In this document: one piece after another, positions 32,501 through 47,500 of the stretch | Numbering within the stretch: position 1 is the first letter of the stretch | Layout: each line of letters starts with the position of its first letter | Assembly: GCA_028386065.3 (NCBI GenBank) | Contig: JAKUCV010005653.1 | Span: forward strand, 112,672 to 176,671 | DNA length: 64,000 nucleotides | Direction of reading: 5' to 3' | From: Turnera subulata | Taxonomy: Eukaryota; Streptophyta; Magnoliopsida; Malpighiales; Passifloraceae | Notes under the pieces: generated by a model | Seen by the model: only the letters and a program-made list of their open reading frames with translations | The model's database searches: none | What the model was told of the DNA's origin: nothing | Translations under genes and position numbers: made by a program

Positions 32501-35500
32501 CTTAACCAATCCTTCCTAGTCTTAAAAGCCTTTTCATCACAACAGATTCACCTCAAATAATGAACCTGCTGATTTTCCCAACCTGACCATCGCCATTTCA
32601 ACACTGTAGAGAATTGCTGGTGTGATGCTGTATTATAAATTTATTTTTTCTAACAGAAACATTGGGGAACTAAGTTGCAGTTCTCCACTTTAAAAATCCT
32701 TATATTGATGTAATGGGCAGCATTCTCTTGTTTCCTCAGTGTGTATGACAATATAACAGAAGGATGGTCATGATTTACCACCTGCTTCCTTTCCCATCAC
32801 CTTTCTCCTATTGTTGCTATGCACTATAACTGCAGTGCATGTTCTTGAGGTAAGATACTCCTCCGTAACTGTAGGATTTGGTTTACCATCTTCTTATGGA
32901 TTCAGTGTATCTAGTCAACATCATGCAGAGTTATGTTCATGATATATCAATAGAGTATAGGACGAAAAACTGAAGCAAAGTTGCTTTGGCTGCCTACAAC
33001 ACTGACATAGACATCTCCAAGAAGAATCCCGTTCAATCAACTCGATCCCCATATCATTTCAACTCTTCGGAAACCACTGCTCCTTTTTCATTTCGCCTAT
33101 TTAAAGCTTCTTTCCTTTAACGTGACTAGTTTTAGCATAAATATAGCGTTTAACGCATGTCACAATAAGGTATTAAAAAATGTAGCAAAGCCAGGAATAA
33201 GACTGTTAGAAGACTCATTGGTTGCATTTTCATTAGGAATCATTAATCTCTTATTTCTAAGATGATCTAGAAGTTGACGGTAAAGTCCACCAATGGGATG
33301 TATTTCAGACCAAATCATTTTGCAAAGGCAGAAAATAAGCATATGACCATGCATTTGTCCTTTTCCACCCATGCATGTTGAACACGAAATGTCAAAAAAT
33401 TAGAAAAACAATAGAAAAAAGAAACATGGCCTTGAAACCAGAAACAAGACAACAAAATTAGAGATAATTATGGAACTGTAACAGCTGAACAAGCATATCG
33501 ATTTATGAAAAGAAGATAAATAAGAGCATGTTTTCCATATAGCTTTTTTAAGTAATCAAACCTAACTAAATCAGGGTTGACACTGAAGCAGTATATGAGA
33601 ATGGACAAAAGAAAGCCACCTTCAATTTTTCACGAAAAGCTTTGTACATTTGTCGTTTTCTTAAAATTTTGCGCTCCTTTTTATCATACGACAATCTTAG
33701 GTCATCAATAGATTCAGAATACCTGCAAGAACAAACAGACAAGTTAAACTTCATAACTAGCATAAATGTTCTCTGAAAGGTGTTACAGTACAGATAATGA
33801 CCATACTGCTGGCACTCATGCTGAAGTCTCTGATTCAGTTTATTCAATCGAGCACTGAGTTGCTCTGGGGTGCTCCCGTCCCAACCTCCCAAAGCTTCAA
33901 TATCACTCTCCGGACATATAATAGATGCCTTTCTGCAGCTTTCCTACCATTTTAGAAAATATAACTTCAGCAGTGAAAATAGTTACAATAGACCTCGTTC
34001 AATAAAAATGTCAAACATTATGTTCCATAATTTCAGTATTTGTACATAGTACATTAGCAGTCTCTTGCTCTAAGATTGTTTGGATCTGACTTGCAGAAAG
34101 CAGTTGAAAGTCACGGTTGTTAGCTACCATATCCCACTGACTTCAATTTAGCGTGCAGATTAATAAACATTGGCAAAATTCATTCCATCTCCTGCATGCT
34201 GCTTAATTACCTCTCAATTTGCTCTCAAACTGCAAATATAATAATTTATTTATGGAGGCTATGAGAACCGTAGTCACTTTCATGATTGACAAGCAAAACA
34301 TGAAGCACATGAATCAGTAGAAGTTGACTCTAAGACATGTTCAATCTAGTGGTGATTGTATTAGTCAGATTTTATGTGCTACATTCAATTGCAGTTGTTA
34401 TAACAGCTTTTATTACTTCTACGTTTATAGAGAATATTTTTATATTTCAAAAGGTTGGGGCTTGTGCATTATCAGGTGACAAAGTGACATGAGAGCTGGA
34501 TATAACCTTTACTGATGGTAGTATTCTAATAATTGTTGTCAGATTATTCAATTCGCTTCTGCAAAATTGAAGTTGCAGGTATCCTAGTCATGAGAACTGC
34601 AGTCCAAGTAAGAACTAAGGCATACACTACCAAAGATGCCTTCTCACACTATGAAATGAACCTGAAAGGACACTCGAACATTGGGAAAAATGGTGCTTTT
34701 GCTTTAAAGCAGTAACCATATCATGAAAACCCTATGGCCGAATACCTAGCAACAGATGAATAGCTAAAGATAACACAAGCTGATCTGAACAATGCCAGGG
34801 AGCACGTATTACTGATGGCAGAAAAGAGCATGTAACAAGCATGGACACAACTTATCAAAAGAAGAAAAACAAACATGGACACAGTGGATAAGAGAAAGAC
34901 AGTAAGGTAGTTAAACAAGTGGAAGTTCAAGTTAAATTCTTTGCAACCAGCTTCCATCAATGAGTGCACCAATTAAAATGTCTTCTGTGCTATTATAAAG
35001 TCGAAATTATGTTTTCCTTCCACAGTTATTGAAGTTTATTCAAGCACCTGAAAAGTAGTGTCTGCAATTCAGCATGCTGACATTTGAGGTTGAGCTTTCT
35101 CCAACCATCGGTGAATGATGCAGATTAAGGATATGTCACCAATCTAAGATTTCCTTTTACTTGAGGAAATTTTGAATTGAAATCTTGGATACTTAGCAGG
35201 TTTGCAATATTAATTAAGACTCCAGATAATGGTGGTATTTTATCTCTTTCATTCTCTACTAGGAGGTCATTTAATAAGTAGAGCAGATATTATTTTTACT
35301 CTGGGGACTTGTGTTGGAGAATTAAAATTGAATAAAATAAGCTTTTTCAATGAAGTTAGAAAATTGTATTTTCGATTCATTATTGAGGAGTTCAAGAACA
35401 CTTCTAGTAAATTCATGTAGCTAGGCGAAATTCTAGGTCTTCTATGAGTTCTGGAGCATGCCATGACTGAAAAATTGCAATGTGTAGAAGGACAAGTAGC

Positions 35501-38500
35501 AGCGCTACTTTCTGCTCTTTGCATCAACCAGATGAATCTAACCACTAAAGGGTTGTTGCAAACCCAAGAGAGATGTAGTTTAGCCTTACACATCTGTGTG
35601 TTCTAAATTTTCACCTCATACACAACTAATCAACCATGCTGATTTAAGTTTAGAAAAGAAAAACAAAAGCAAGAAGCAGGAAAGAGGGGAAAATTTTATT
35701 TCAGAAGAAAAGTTATATGCCAATAGCTGTTCAATAAAGCTAGCATATCTATGTCCCATTGGTTCAATCCAAGAGTTCAAATTCGTCAGAAGCCAGGTCA
35801 TTACCTCATCCGTGAAGATGGGCACTAAATAACTGCCATATTTCTAAGAAACAAACGAAAATAGTAGGCGGGAGATGCACCTTGCGATTTTCTTCAAGTT
35901 CCTTATATTCTCTCTGTGCGACTTCGACATCATTAAGGACACGGGAAGTCATTATCCGTTCATAGTGAGCCTTCTCCTATACAAAACTTTAGTTTCAGAA
36001 CAGGATACCAGAAATTCACAAAAAAGAATTGCAATGAACAATCAAAGAAAAAGGAAATCAACAATCAAGGTTATAATAGGTACTGTTTCTGCAGATTGTA
36101 TATCTTTCTCAATCCTCATTAGCTCCCTCTCTGCTTCTTCAAAGGCATCAATTTCTTCCTTCGCTGATTCTACATTTTTTTTTGTTTGGCATAATAGAGC
36201 AAAAGCATATATAAGAAGAGGAATATGTGACAAGACAAAAGACTAGTACCATAAAAAAGCACAAGAAACTTGGGTGAACAGATGACTACTACCTACCACA
36301 TAAAGTCTCAAATGATAATTTAAGTTTCTTGGCTTTTGAATCAGCATCTTTCACTCTTACTTGGAGCTTTTCCAAAAAGATGTCTTTTTCTCTTATCTCC
36401 TCTTCGGTGCTCTGATAAAACATTTGCACAAGACCACATCTATGAGAACATGAGAATTAAGAAAATGGAAATCTATGCCAGGTTGACATCATATGACCAG
36501 AGGGTGAACGAAACAGGAGGAGATAAGAATTGTATAACAGAACTAACTGAAATTTCTTTCTGAAGCTCATCAAAATTTGATGGAGGTGAACCACTGTCAG
36601 TAGCAAATGACTTTTTCAAATCCTGAAGCTCTAATTTCTTAGAAGCCAGCTCACGCGTCAGATTCAAGCACCTCTCCTAGTCCACGCAAGGAAACACGGA
36701 AGCAGTGAATATGCAGATGCCAATGTACATTAATCCCACGAACCACATAAACTCGATAAAATGTGAATGAGGAATCAAATAGTTAGAATTTGACTCTTGC
36801 TTGGCAAAGTAAATTCAGGAATCAAGAGCCATGAATCAGTTCACAGCAACATAGTTCTTGCAGCTTTACCAGATTCAGATGTTTCTCACACAACAAAGTG
36901 ATGAGTTACAGATTTGATGCAGAGTGTCTAAACAGAGAAGTCACCAGCGAGTCTTAAGTTCCATGGAAGGTTATTCAAGATGTCCCATGCTGATATTGTT
37001 AGAATTGCATGATAAGTCAACAATTGCTATAAATATGTGACGTGTAAGCTTCATCATATATGGACATTACAAGCAAAAAGTCCTTATTAAACATATAGAG
37101 CTTGATGTTGATGTTTATCAATAGCAACCTCTATCCCCAACTGTTCTAGTGTTAAGCAGCTATATGGATTGCAAAAATAAGGGAATTCGTTGGTCAGTTC
37201 AAAACCTTTCCGTAAAAATGAATGGACCCTACCTATTATTTCCTTATATGCAAGGTAATAAAGAAAACTGTGCGCTAACTAGTTTGCTTTTAGAGATACT
37301 AAAACTTCCCCAGTTCAGTTAAAACTTTGGTCTTTAATCTTGATATTAATCAGCCAGCAACAAAAGCTCAGTCATCACAATCCACAAGATAAGATAACTC
37401 CAGGCTTCCAAGGAAAGGAAAAGTACTTGTAAATCCAATTTCATCATAAAAAAGTGCAACCGTGTTATAAACAGTTTTGGAAAGCAAAAGCATTCATGCT
37501 TAAATTTATCCTTTCAAACAAAGCTCTTTTCTAAAATAATAAATTGATTTATTTACCCACGAAAAGCAAGTTCCATGTCGATTATGCGCTCTTTTAACTT
37601 CATGAAAAAAGGCCACATGAAAATAAGATATAAGAACCTCCCTCCATATTTTTCCAAATGATGACCTACTCCTGATAGTTTTGTTCTAATCATCTAGCAA
37701 TAATAGTATATATGGTTCCTTATCACTACTTCAAATGGGGTCACAGTTATAAAAGCAAGAGTTTCAAGGGGCTTTGACAAAAAATCTCACCATGGGTGCA
37801 TATGTCAACAGTGCATCAGATATGGAGATGGTTCACTAGTGAGAATTTATTACTTGAAACAATAATCTCAACAATTTGTTTTCTTATAATTGCAAAACTT
37901 GTACCGCTGTGACCCTACAAGTTGGCGCATGGTAAATGAAGGCCGAAGTAGAACAATGGAAAACAGGAAAAAGAACATCAGAAGCAGTTTAGGACAATGG
38001 AGAAAAGCATTGAAACAAAATATGGAGAGATATTCTTACCTTCGCAGCCTTTAGACTATGCTGAAGATCCTGAATCTCAGCCTCATAAGCCCGCTTTCTC
38101 TTCCGGCTCTCTTCAACTTCAGTTTGAACATTAGACTTTTGTTGATTAAGATCCCTGATGCGAACATCATAAGAACTACAGAGACGGCCAGTTTTAAGCT
38201 TCTTAAGAGGAGGAAGAACTGTCTGGACTGATCCACGTGAAAACCTGTAAGTGAGCATCAACAGAAAAAAGTGTTCAAAGAGAGAAACAGACAGAGAGAA
38301 ACCAAAATAGTACCAGCTTTGCATGATGAATCAATTATACAAAGAGAAGAGCTCAGAAAGGAAAACCCTTTCATATCATGATAAAAAATAAGAATGAAAG
38401 GAAACGTGCTGCACTAAACCCAAAAAGATTCTTTGGCTCTACTCCTTTTTCCTACCCCTGGCTTGGCAGGTTAAAGTATGAAACCATTTGTTTCCCCCTT

Positions 38501-41500
38501 ATTCTCCCCATTCTACTCCATTAAAGAAAGTTTTTTCCCCCACTTTCCCAGTGTGCCAAAATGCAACTATGCAAGAAACAATGAAAGACATACGTGCATG
38601 CAAATCAATGGCATTCCGTGCCTCAACCATCACTTATCCAAATCAGACAAATTAACTTGTTTTTCCTGTATTACCAAGCAATATTCCCACACCGCATATA
38701 AGCTATACATGTTTCCAAAATGGTGATCACCAAGTATAAAATTAAAACCTGGATCCAACTTTGAAACAGGATGCAGAGTGAAATCCCAACTTACATTTTA
38801 TAACCATCTAAGGTATAAACCTCTTTTAGATTTGTTGTCTTTCTATCGAAAGCAATAGCTTTTCCATCATCATAATTTTCCACAAGCACTTGCCTCTCAG
38901 CTTGTGCCTGGAGAAGAAGAAAAATGTTCAGAGGGACCTCAAAACAACAAGCACGATATAGAGGGGATAGAAAGCCAAGTAACAGAAAACATTACTTCCA
39001 ACAAGAATCTAGCATCAATCATGAAACCTGTAAAAACTTACCATATCCACCAAGACATTTAATACAGTATCACTGTCAGATCGAATAATAGAAAGTGTGG
39101 TTGGGAATTTCGTTTGAGGTAGCATGTGGGGTGGCACAATCAACCTACACCAGAAAAAAACAGAAACCACAATCAAGTGGGAATCAAAATCATTGTAGCT
39201 AACCAAAAATTTGGATATGTAAGCAGAACATGGAGCAGTTATCCATATACCTTTTCCTTGAGAAGTCATATATGATTATCTGCAGGTTATTATAATTTGC
39301 TTCTGTAGCACATCTTCGCAGAAGAATAGAATCCTTATGGTCCGTCACAATGAAAGCATTCAGCAATTTCCCGAGTGCATTTTCAACAACGGGAGCCCAT
39401 GCCTCGTTATCAGCCAAGCTCTGCAGCACATGATCGTAATAGATATCAGACCTCAATTGCTATTGATTGTATCTTATGCCTTCCGGTGTTATATCATAGC
39501 AGAATCAAGGTTTATGTGTGAGAGCTTGCTAAAATAAAATATATTAGTTGAAGAGTCATCCACCATCAGTTTCCAAAAAAAAAGCAGTATGAATAACTAA
39601 CAAAATGAAACAGTAGAGATCCAGTGTGCAATATAACATTTTTTTACATACTGGTTGGGAAAAAAATCTTAAGCTTGGAGATCTAGCCCAAAATGGCATC
39701 ATTAGTAGTTAATCTTAGGAAAATACCTTGACTCAAATCAACTAAGCTTAGATGCCAAACTATATGGCAACCAATCATTTCATAATACAAAAAAGGGCAA
39801 CTGAAAAGAAAGGCTATGCAACTGAACACAAAAAGCTGAATGAAATTTTCCACAACTAGAGCTCTTACATAAATTTACGCAGACTAATCATTTGATAGCA
39901 TTTCTGAAAACCACAAACCCCAAGACGTTATAGATAAGTCAGTACCACCTACACATAAGTGCCACCTTCACATAAGCGTTATCTGTGATATTGCAATTTT
40001 TAGATGTTCTTGACTATTTTGCTTGAAGAGACGTAACCAAATATTAGGCTCCTCACAGTAGAAACCTAGACATAAAAATCAATATGTAACACAAACTGTT
40101 CAATACAGTCACTATAGGAGTTTGAGATTCTATTCCCCAAGTGACTTTCCAATTTCTTTCTTCAACAGCTCTGACAATAAAAGTATTTCCACATCAAATG
40201 TATATACTTATAACATAGTCTTGCAATATTCGCATGCAGACATCATTTTGAGACTCACCAAATGAGCACCAATAGGACCTATAGGTGGTCTTTTGAATCT
40301 CTGGTGATGTCTTTCAATCGTGCGTAAAAGTTGAGTCACCCTTTCTCCTCCAAATGCCGTAACCTTCCAAGAAAAGAATGATGCGATTCAGCAATATTGT
40401 TATAATCAACTACACATTAGGAAAGGGACTTGACCATCCAAATGAGTTCCTGGCATCAATGACAGAAATGCATACAGAAACCGAAATGAACTCCAAGTGA
40501 TCTACATGCAAGAATTATCATTCATATAATATGAAAGGAGCTTCCTTAACCTTGTTTCTCTGGTGATTCTGGCAATTACGAATTTCTGCATGGAGTTCAT
40601 TTTCCTTTCTTTCATATTCTTGAATCTGAAAAGACAAACATTGTTAATATTTTCTCAATACAATAGTTCAATAAGAAAGCAGCAAAGCAAGATGTCTAAT
40701 ATTTGTCTTTTAGATAAATATTATACATTCTTATGCATGGATATTCTATATCGTAATGCACTCCATTTCTCATAATGCCATGAGGAAATAAATTCTCCAT
40801 TGCAAAAAATACCCTGAACTGAACCACCACAAATGAATTCCACAGCTAATAGTCCCTCAACTGTAACACATAAATTCACTAGTCCCAGCCATTTTTAGAC
40901 AACCCACCAATAGAAATAACTATATATCTCTCAATTACAAGAATCCGGCTTTCTTTATGCTAAATTACAAGAATCCCATAGTGGAACCCATGCAACAGTT
41001 AGATATAATACAGACAGCAACTGAAAGTAACAAGATGGACCAGAGCCTTCTGTGATGAGAAAAATGCTTCTCATCTTTCTGCAACAATCAATTATATCTA
41101 TATTATGTGTAGACAATACAGTGTTAGACCGCTAAAGGGTTTCATCCCTATTCCAGCAAAGCTTAGCACTGTGATCCCAAAGAATGTGGAACCTATGGAT
41201 CTCAAAAGGAGAAACTCCCAAGTATATATAGATATGAATTCATTTTGATGAATGCATTACAACTTGACATCATTAATTAGTGTCAACCTCAAACAAATGA
41301 CAGCCTGAAAAATAGTGAAGAGGCGCACCATTATTATTCAATAAAAAGTGCACCATAACACTCTCATACCTTAGATATTACAGTAAGACGAATCTTTACA
41401 TCTAAACACTAGTTACAAGATATCTCAAATGTCTCTGATTAATGCAGTAGTGCTTGCAGAAAAATATGTGAATTACTATCTGAAGTTCACAAAAAATTTA

Positions 41501-44500
41501 AAAATTAAAACAATGAAAAGAAAAGGCAGAACAAATAATCAAAAAGGTAAGTGTACTAAGTATGCATGATCATAAAGAGAAACTGGAAGACTAAGAATCC
41601 ATGTTAAGGCATAACATTAGCTTGTCTATTAGCCAACAGGATCGAGGATATATATTACAATCCAACAGTATATATAATGTTGCTTACCCAGTTACTTTAA
41701 GAAGCTGAAACCAACACCAAAATTATTCTCAGAACCAAGCATCTTACAAATACTAAGCATCTCCATACCTCTTCTGTAATCTTTCTGATTTCAGTCATTC
41801 CGTCGTACACAGTTTCTGATAATGTACTCTCTTCAGTCTTTAACCTAAATAACAAAAGGAAAAAAGCTAGACATCACATTTTGACACAAAAGTTGACAAT
41901 TTATCTACATGTAATCCTGCAAATCCAAATATTGTTCTTGACCATCATGATGACACTTATTATGATTTGAAAACCTACCCGCTGTTCAAAATACCAATTT
42001 TGGCTCCATAAATACCTAGGTACTTGAGAGTTCAAAATTTCAAGAATAAAACAATTGTCCAAGTAGAAGCAAAAGTACAGAAACAATGCTAACTATATAG
42101 CAATGATATTAAATTTCTGCACTTGTCACACATAAATCTACTTCCTCACTGTTTCATGCCTCTAATCTCCAAATCTCTTCATAATATAAATAGATTATAA
42201 AAAATTGAATCCCAAAAGTAGAGTTTGGGAGGAGCTGAAAAGAACATGTCAGACAAGAGATTAGCTGCCAATTATCACACAAAAAATATAGGACAGGAAG
42301 TGATGCACTTTTAGAACTAAGCATTTAGTTTCAGTTTAAGTCGTGGCTCTATGACAGTATTTCTAATCTGTGCCTGATAGCAATTTTGTGGTTAACAGCA
42401 ATGTAAAGCGTTGAATAATGAATGGAACTTTGCCTTGCATATGGTTGCTCTCTCCTTTTGTATTTCTCTGGGGCAAATGTAGGTGTTTGCTGCTGCTGTT
42501 TCATGCAGTTAGAAAAAGATTGCTCCTGCTTCGAATACTTGCTTTTAATTTCTACATAAATGTAACCTAATTGTTTGCAATGGCCTATGGCATGCTAACG
42601 TAGCTGAGTACTGACATCTCCGTATATTCATGAAATTATGCCAACCGACTCTTTTTGCCAATGCCATAGTTTATTTTTCTAAATTTTCACATAATTAGCA
42701 TATTTTCATATATATGCACTTCAACAGTAATTGAATGTTTTCCGAACCAATTTCTTCTGCTTTGTATTTTCTCATCCCTTCTTGACATAATATAGGTTTT
42801 AAATGGTAGGTAGTATCTGTAGCTGCAAAGACAGAAGCAAAACTTCTCTCTTTAAAACTAACTAGTCTCCTCTCCCACGTGTCTCGGGTACCGCAGCTAA
42901 CCAAAATAGTAGTTAATGGTATGATTTAGAAGTAGGAGAAAATTATTCTTCAAATATTGCATTATTTAAGTATTTGTCAAAATAACCAAAACAGAATTAT
43001 TAAAATTTAAAAGGCCTAAAACCAAAAAAAAAAGTAAGATGCAACATCTTTTTAAAAAATAGAGTAGGAGATTATATATTGTTTTAAAAGAAATATATAA
43101 TGACTTAAATTAGATTGAAGAAGATTTGCCTATGAGCCTGAGAATTGAGAAAGGCTATCTCCAAAAAGGTACCGAGCAATTTTTATATTCGGAGAGAATC
43201 ATTTCAAAAAGGAAAGTGAACTAACTGTTAATTGGTGCATGGGAATGAACATCAATTTATAGTAAATTAGGATATTATGCTATTATAGTATTGATGGTGG
43301 CCTTTTTATTACGCATTGATTGTTGGGAAGAAATAGTTATAACGTTTACAAAATGCATGGACGTTATGAGCTCACAAATCAATATTAATCAATCATTAAG
43401 TGCATTGATAAACCTTACAAATGTCCAATCATTTTTTTTCCTTTTTCCCTTCCTATTATTAAGTGCATTTTTTTCCTTATGAGTGAAAAAAGGTGTTTAA
43501 TAGTAGGAAATTTAATGAGAAGAAGAGAAGGGGAGAAAGGGAAATTAGTGAGTGCATTTATTTTGCTGGTAGATTTCCAATTTTAGAAGTTTTTCAATTT
43601 AACATTAGCATTGATTGTCCTTAATTAATAAATTTTGTAGTTTTAAAATTATTCCTGCATTTAAACTTTGGTTGCTGTTTTTCAATTTAATTGCCACGTG
43701 TTAACTCTTTAGGAAGCCACGAGTCAAAACCACAGAGCCCATTGAGTTAGGGTCTGCTATAATATAGTAAATAGATAGATTTCCTCAAGTTCACTTATGA
43801 TAAAACCAGAAGAAGTTATCATTTTGGATATTGAGTTCATGTTTGTTTCAATAAACTTTTGGTGTTTAGTAAATCCTGTATTATGCTTCTTCTCAAATTC
43901 AGCTAAAAATGTGCAATGCAGAGTTTGTTTGGTTAATATTCATAGTTCTCAATACTAACAAGACTCCAAATGCACACTTTTACCAACAAAAGTACAACCT
44001 TTAGCGACATGTTATGTTGCCAAGTGTGAATGCAGTGTAGTTAACAATTAGAGTGCAAATTGCAACACCAAGTTGTTGTCTATCTGGAAATTGATCCTAA
44101 CTTATCTCCATTTTATGTCTTCCACCTCAAAACTGTGTGATTGTAATATCGTTATCATCATCATCTATCACTAAACACAAGGGTCAGTTTGGGAACCTCT
44201 TTTTAAAGCTTATGTTCTTTCCGGAGAACAGAAAACTTGTTTTGGTATGTTTTTCGAGTTGTTTTCTATGAAAGCAGATTCCAGAGAACAATTAAATGAT
44301 GTCTTCCCTGTTTTGGTGGGAGAATAGGTCTCTTATCATTAATAAATAAAAAGACATACATAATATAATCTTTCCTTTTTTTCCCATTTTAAACGTTGCA
44401 TATATTATTGATGTGGAAATATCTTGGCTTATTAGGATATTAATTATTCATGGGGTGCTTGTATCATTACCCATGCAAGTTTGTGCACAAATCAGAAGAA

Positions 44501-47500
44501 GTAAATGAATAACCTTGAAAGTCTTGCGTCAATTTCATCAATCATGTCTTGAAGTTTTTTTGCTTTACCCTGCATTTCGGATTCTTCAGCCTGTGGGAAT
44601 TCAAAAAAAAAAAGAAACAAAAGAGAGATACTGTAAGAGGAACGTAAGAGAAAAGAGAAGGATTCCCAGTGTGGAACTGGTGACTAATCCATTACAATCT
44701 TTCAAATCCCATTGTAAAGTCACAGTAACAAGTTAACCATGAATCATGAAAAGGCAATAACTAAAACATCGGTGGATATTCTCAAGCATTGAGAGAATAA
44801 AACAAATGAACCAATTGAAAAGTGGCATCTTCATAATGCCAGACAACAGAACTGGACTTCTGCTGGACAGATTGCATACATCAATGAATACATTTAAATG
44901 GTGAGAGAGAAAGAGACCGAAAGATCACAAGAAAGTTACCAGTAAACTCCAAATTCTAGTAATTCTGATAGGAGACATGCAAATCACTTTTTCTTCAGAA
45001 CGTGCAGCATAGCTTTTGGAGCCTTGCATTAGACATTTATTCACATAGACAGAAAAGTGACGATAAGGAAGATGTACATTCATTTATATATTTAAGAAAA
45101 AGACCTTTACTGTTTCAAAGACCTCTGCTAAGGAAGCTACATTTCTGAAGAACAGAAACTGGAGAGGGCTAGTATAAGTTAGCAGGAAATTGCTCATAAC
45201 TGTTTCAAAAAACAACCGGGTGTTTCCATCTGTCTGCCAGCCGGCTCTGTTTATTGCTGCAAGCCAATCATAGACGAGAGCTTTGCGATTGACAGGCTTC
45301 CAGGACTTCTAGGTCACTTTGATCCATTCAGAATTTCCAGAAAGATGTGAGTACACAAACGAGATTGTGGTCTTAGACATCTAAGAGAGTCTGGTTACTC
45401 TTTGATGTTATTGGGAAGTTTGGTTGGCATAGTATAAGTACTATCCCACTTGGTTCCTTGGAAAATGTAGTTGCTTTTGACCCCATGTTCAACTCCAATG
45501 ATGTCTAATGGAGTTGGTATAAGGAATTGAATGTAAGGATGTCATAAGAACCATTGGACCGTATGGCCAATAATTTGCTGGCAAAAAGTTAAACAATTAA
45601 TGACATGCCTTCTTTTATTTTAGCAAAATTATTTAGCAAGAAAAAAAAAAGTAATGTAAGCAAAAAGAGAAATGCGATCAAATTGGCCATTTGGCCAATT
45701 GCCGCACAAATTTGATGGGGAATTTTTGAAGTTAATTAAACAGATCTTACAAGCCATGAACATTAATAGAAACAAAGAAAACAATGGTAAAACAAGAAAA
45801 AGGCAAGACATAGTGCAATATCAACCCACAGGGAAGGAAGACAAAAGAAAAACCTGTGTATTCCTAAACTGTTGCTCATGAAGATCCTGGACTTGTTGTT
45901 CAAGTGACCTTAATCGCTTGACCATTTTATGTTTGTGGTTGATTTCACGATCATGCTGTTGTTCTAACTGAATCTTCTCTTTCATTGCCTGGGAAAAAAA
46001 TCATATAAAAAGTGATTAAAAGAAAAATAAATCTATAATAACATCCAACCTTGTAAAATTAAAATCTGACTACTTCATGGTTTTATATAGCATTTTTTTC
46101 TACTTTTTTCAGAAGGGAGAAGCCTTATAATTATTTCATATCCCATATGGCCACTCAGTAAAGTTTTATTAAAAAGGAAAAACACTGACACTGTTATTTT
46201 CCAGGAAAAAGAGAATATTTAATCCATTTCCAACATACCAACGAAATACAATTCTTCAGTTCATCCTGCTTTCTCCTCACTTCCGATGTTTTATTCATCA
46301 TTCCTTCAATTTGAGCTTTCTTCTTTGTGAAGCGGTCCCTTAAGGACTCCACCTTGCCCTGTAACATAATTTCAAGGGAAGCAGGTTTACATGCATTATA
46401 GGAAAGCCATACATAATCACTAAACCTGAATGTCTAGAGATGAACTCTATGCAATATGCAAGGAAAACAGGCTCCATAGAAAATAGAAAAGTAATAAATA
46501 GAATATGATTTCTTAAAAGAAAATAGTGGAAGAAATGTCAAAGCACCTCCCCGACCAAAAACGTAATCAAGGAAGCACCACAGTGATAGCCAATATCCCA
46601 GAGAAAAAAATTAGATGCTACATAAATTCTTAACTTCAATTTGCTTTTGTAACTTATGCACCGTGTTGCAAGTTGATCGAGGATTTCTTTTTCTCTGCTC
46701 CAGAAACATAGAGGCACAAAGGTGATCTAAGCCTTGAGGAGTGTCAGTAGGAATTCTGAAGAAATCAGTTTCATTTGCTTTGAACGTATGCCAATGTATG
46801 TTATGAGTTTTCCTGTTTAGGGTTACTCATCGTTGTACCACATAGGGAGAGTAACATTTACCATAAGACAGAAAGGTTTCCCATCTCTATTTCGTCAGAT
46901 TGACTGTGACATACTGCCATGTAGATGTGATATTAATTTAAACTGGGGGTACTGGAAACCTGGTGATTTGATTCCACAGCAGATATGCATGGCTGAAACC
47001 AGATTTCACTCCTCTCCTCTGGTCTGTCTTTTTTCTATATTATAATATATCATTCCTTACTACAGTGAAGAAAAGATTCCACAAATTTAAAGCTTATTAT
47101 ACTCTTAAAAGTAGAAGGGAAAGTTAATTGACTTTTGCTTTCAATAAACAGGTCTTGTGTCAGATTTCTTCCTCTTTCCTCCGTCTTCTGGCTTATTATC
47201 GCATGTATTTCTTGTTTCTACAGAGACAGCTTAGTGCCTCGGGTAACGTCACAGCACCTGAAAAGCAATGATATACTTACCCATCTTTCTGATGGATTAA
47301 TCCAATCCCGTAAAATTCAAACTCCCTGTACGTTAGTTGAGGCCACGCCACGCACAATTCTGAAGGCCCATCTTTTACTAGTCAATACAATTCTAATTAA
47401 TTCTGTAAATGCTAAATCCTAACTAATAGCAGAATCAAGACCTAAATTAATGCTTCTTCTCTAACTTCGCACATTGGAAACAGATATAAACAGATTAGTC

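Noticed and set aside
44180..44420. Possible MITE in SMC6 intron 9 starting GGGTCAGTTTGGGAAC
   Set aside because: I could not find the matching inverted terminus or a target duplication.
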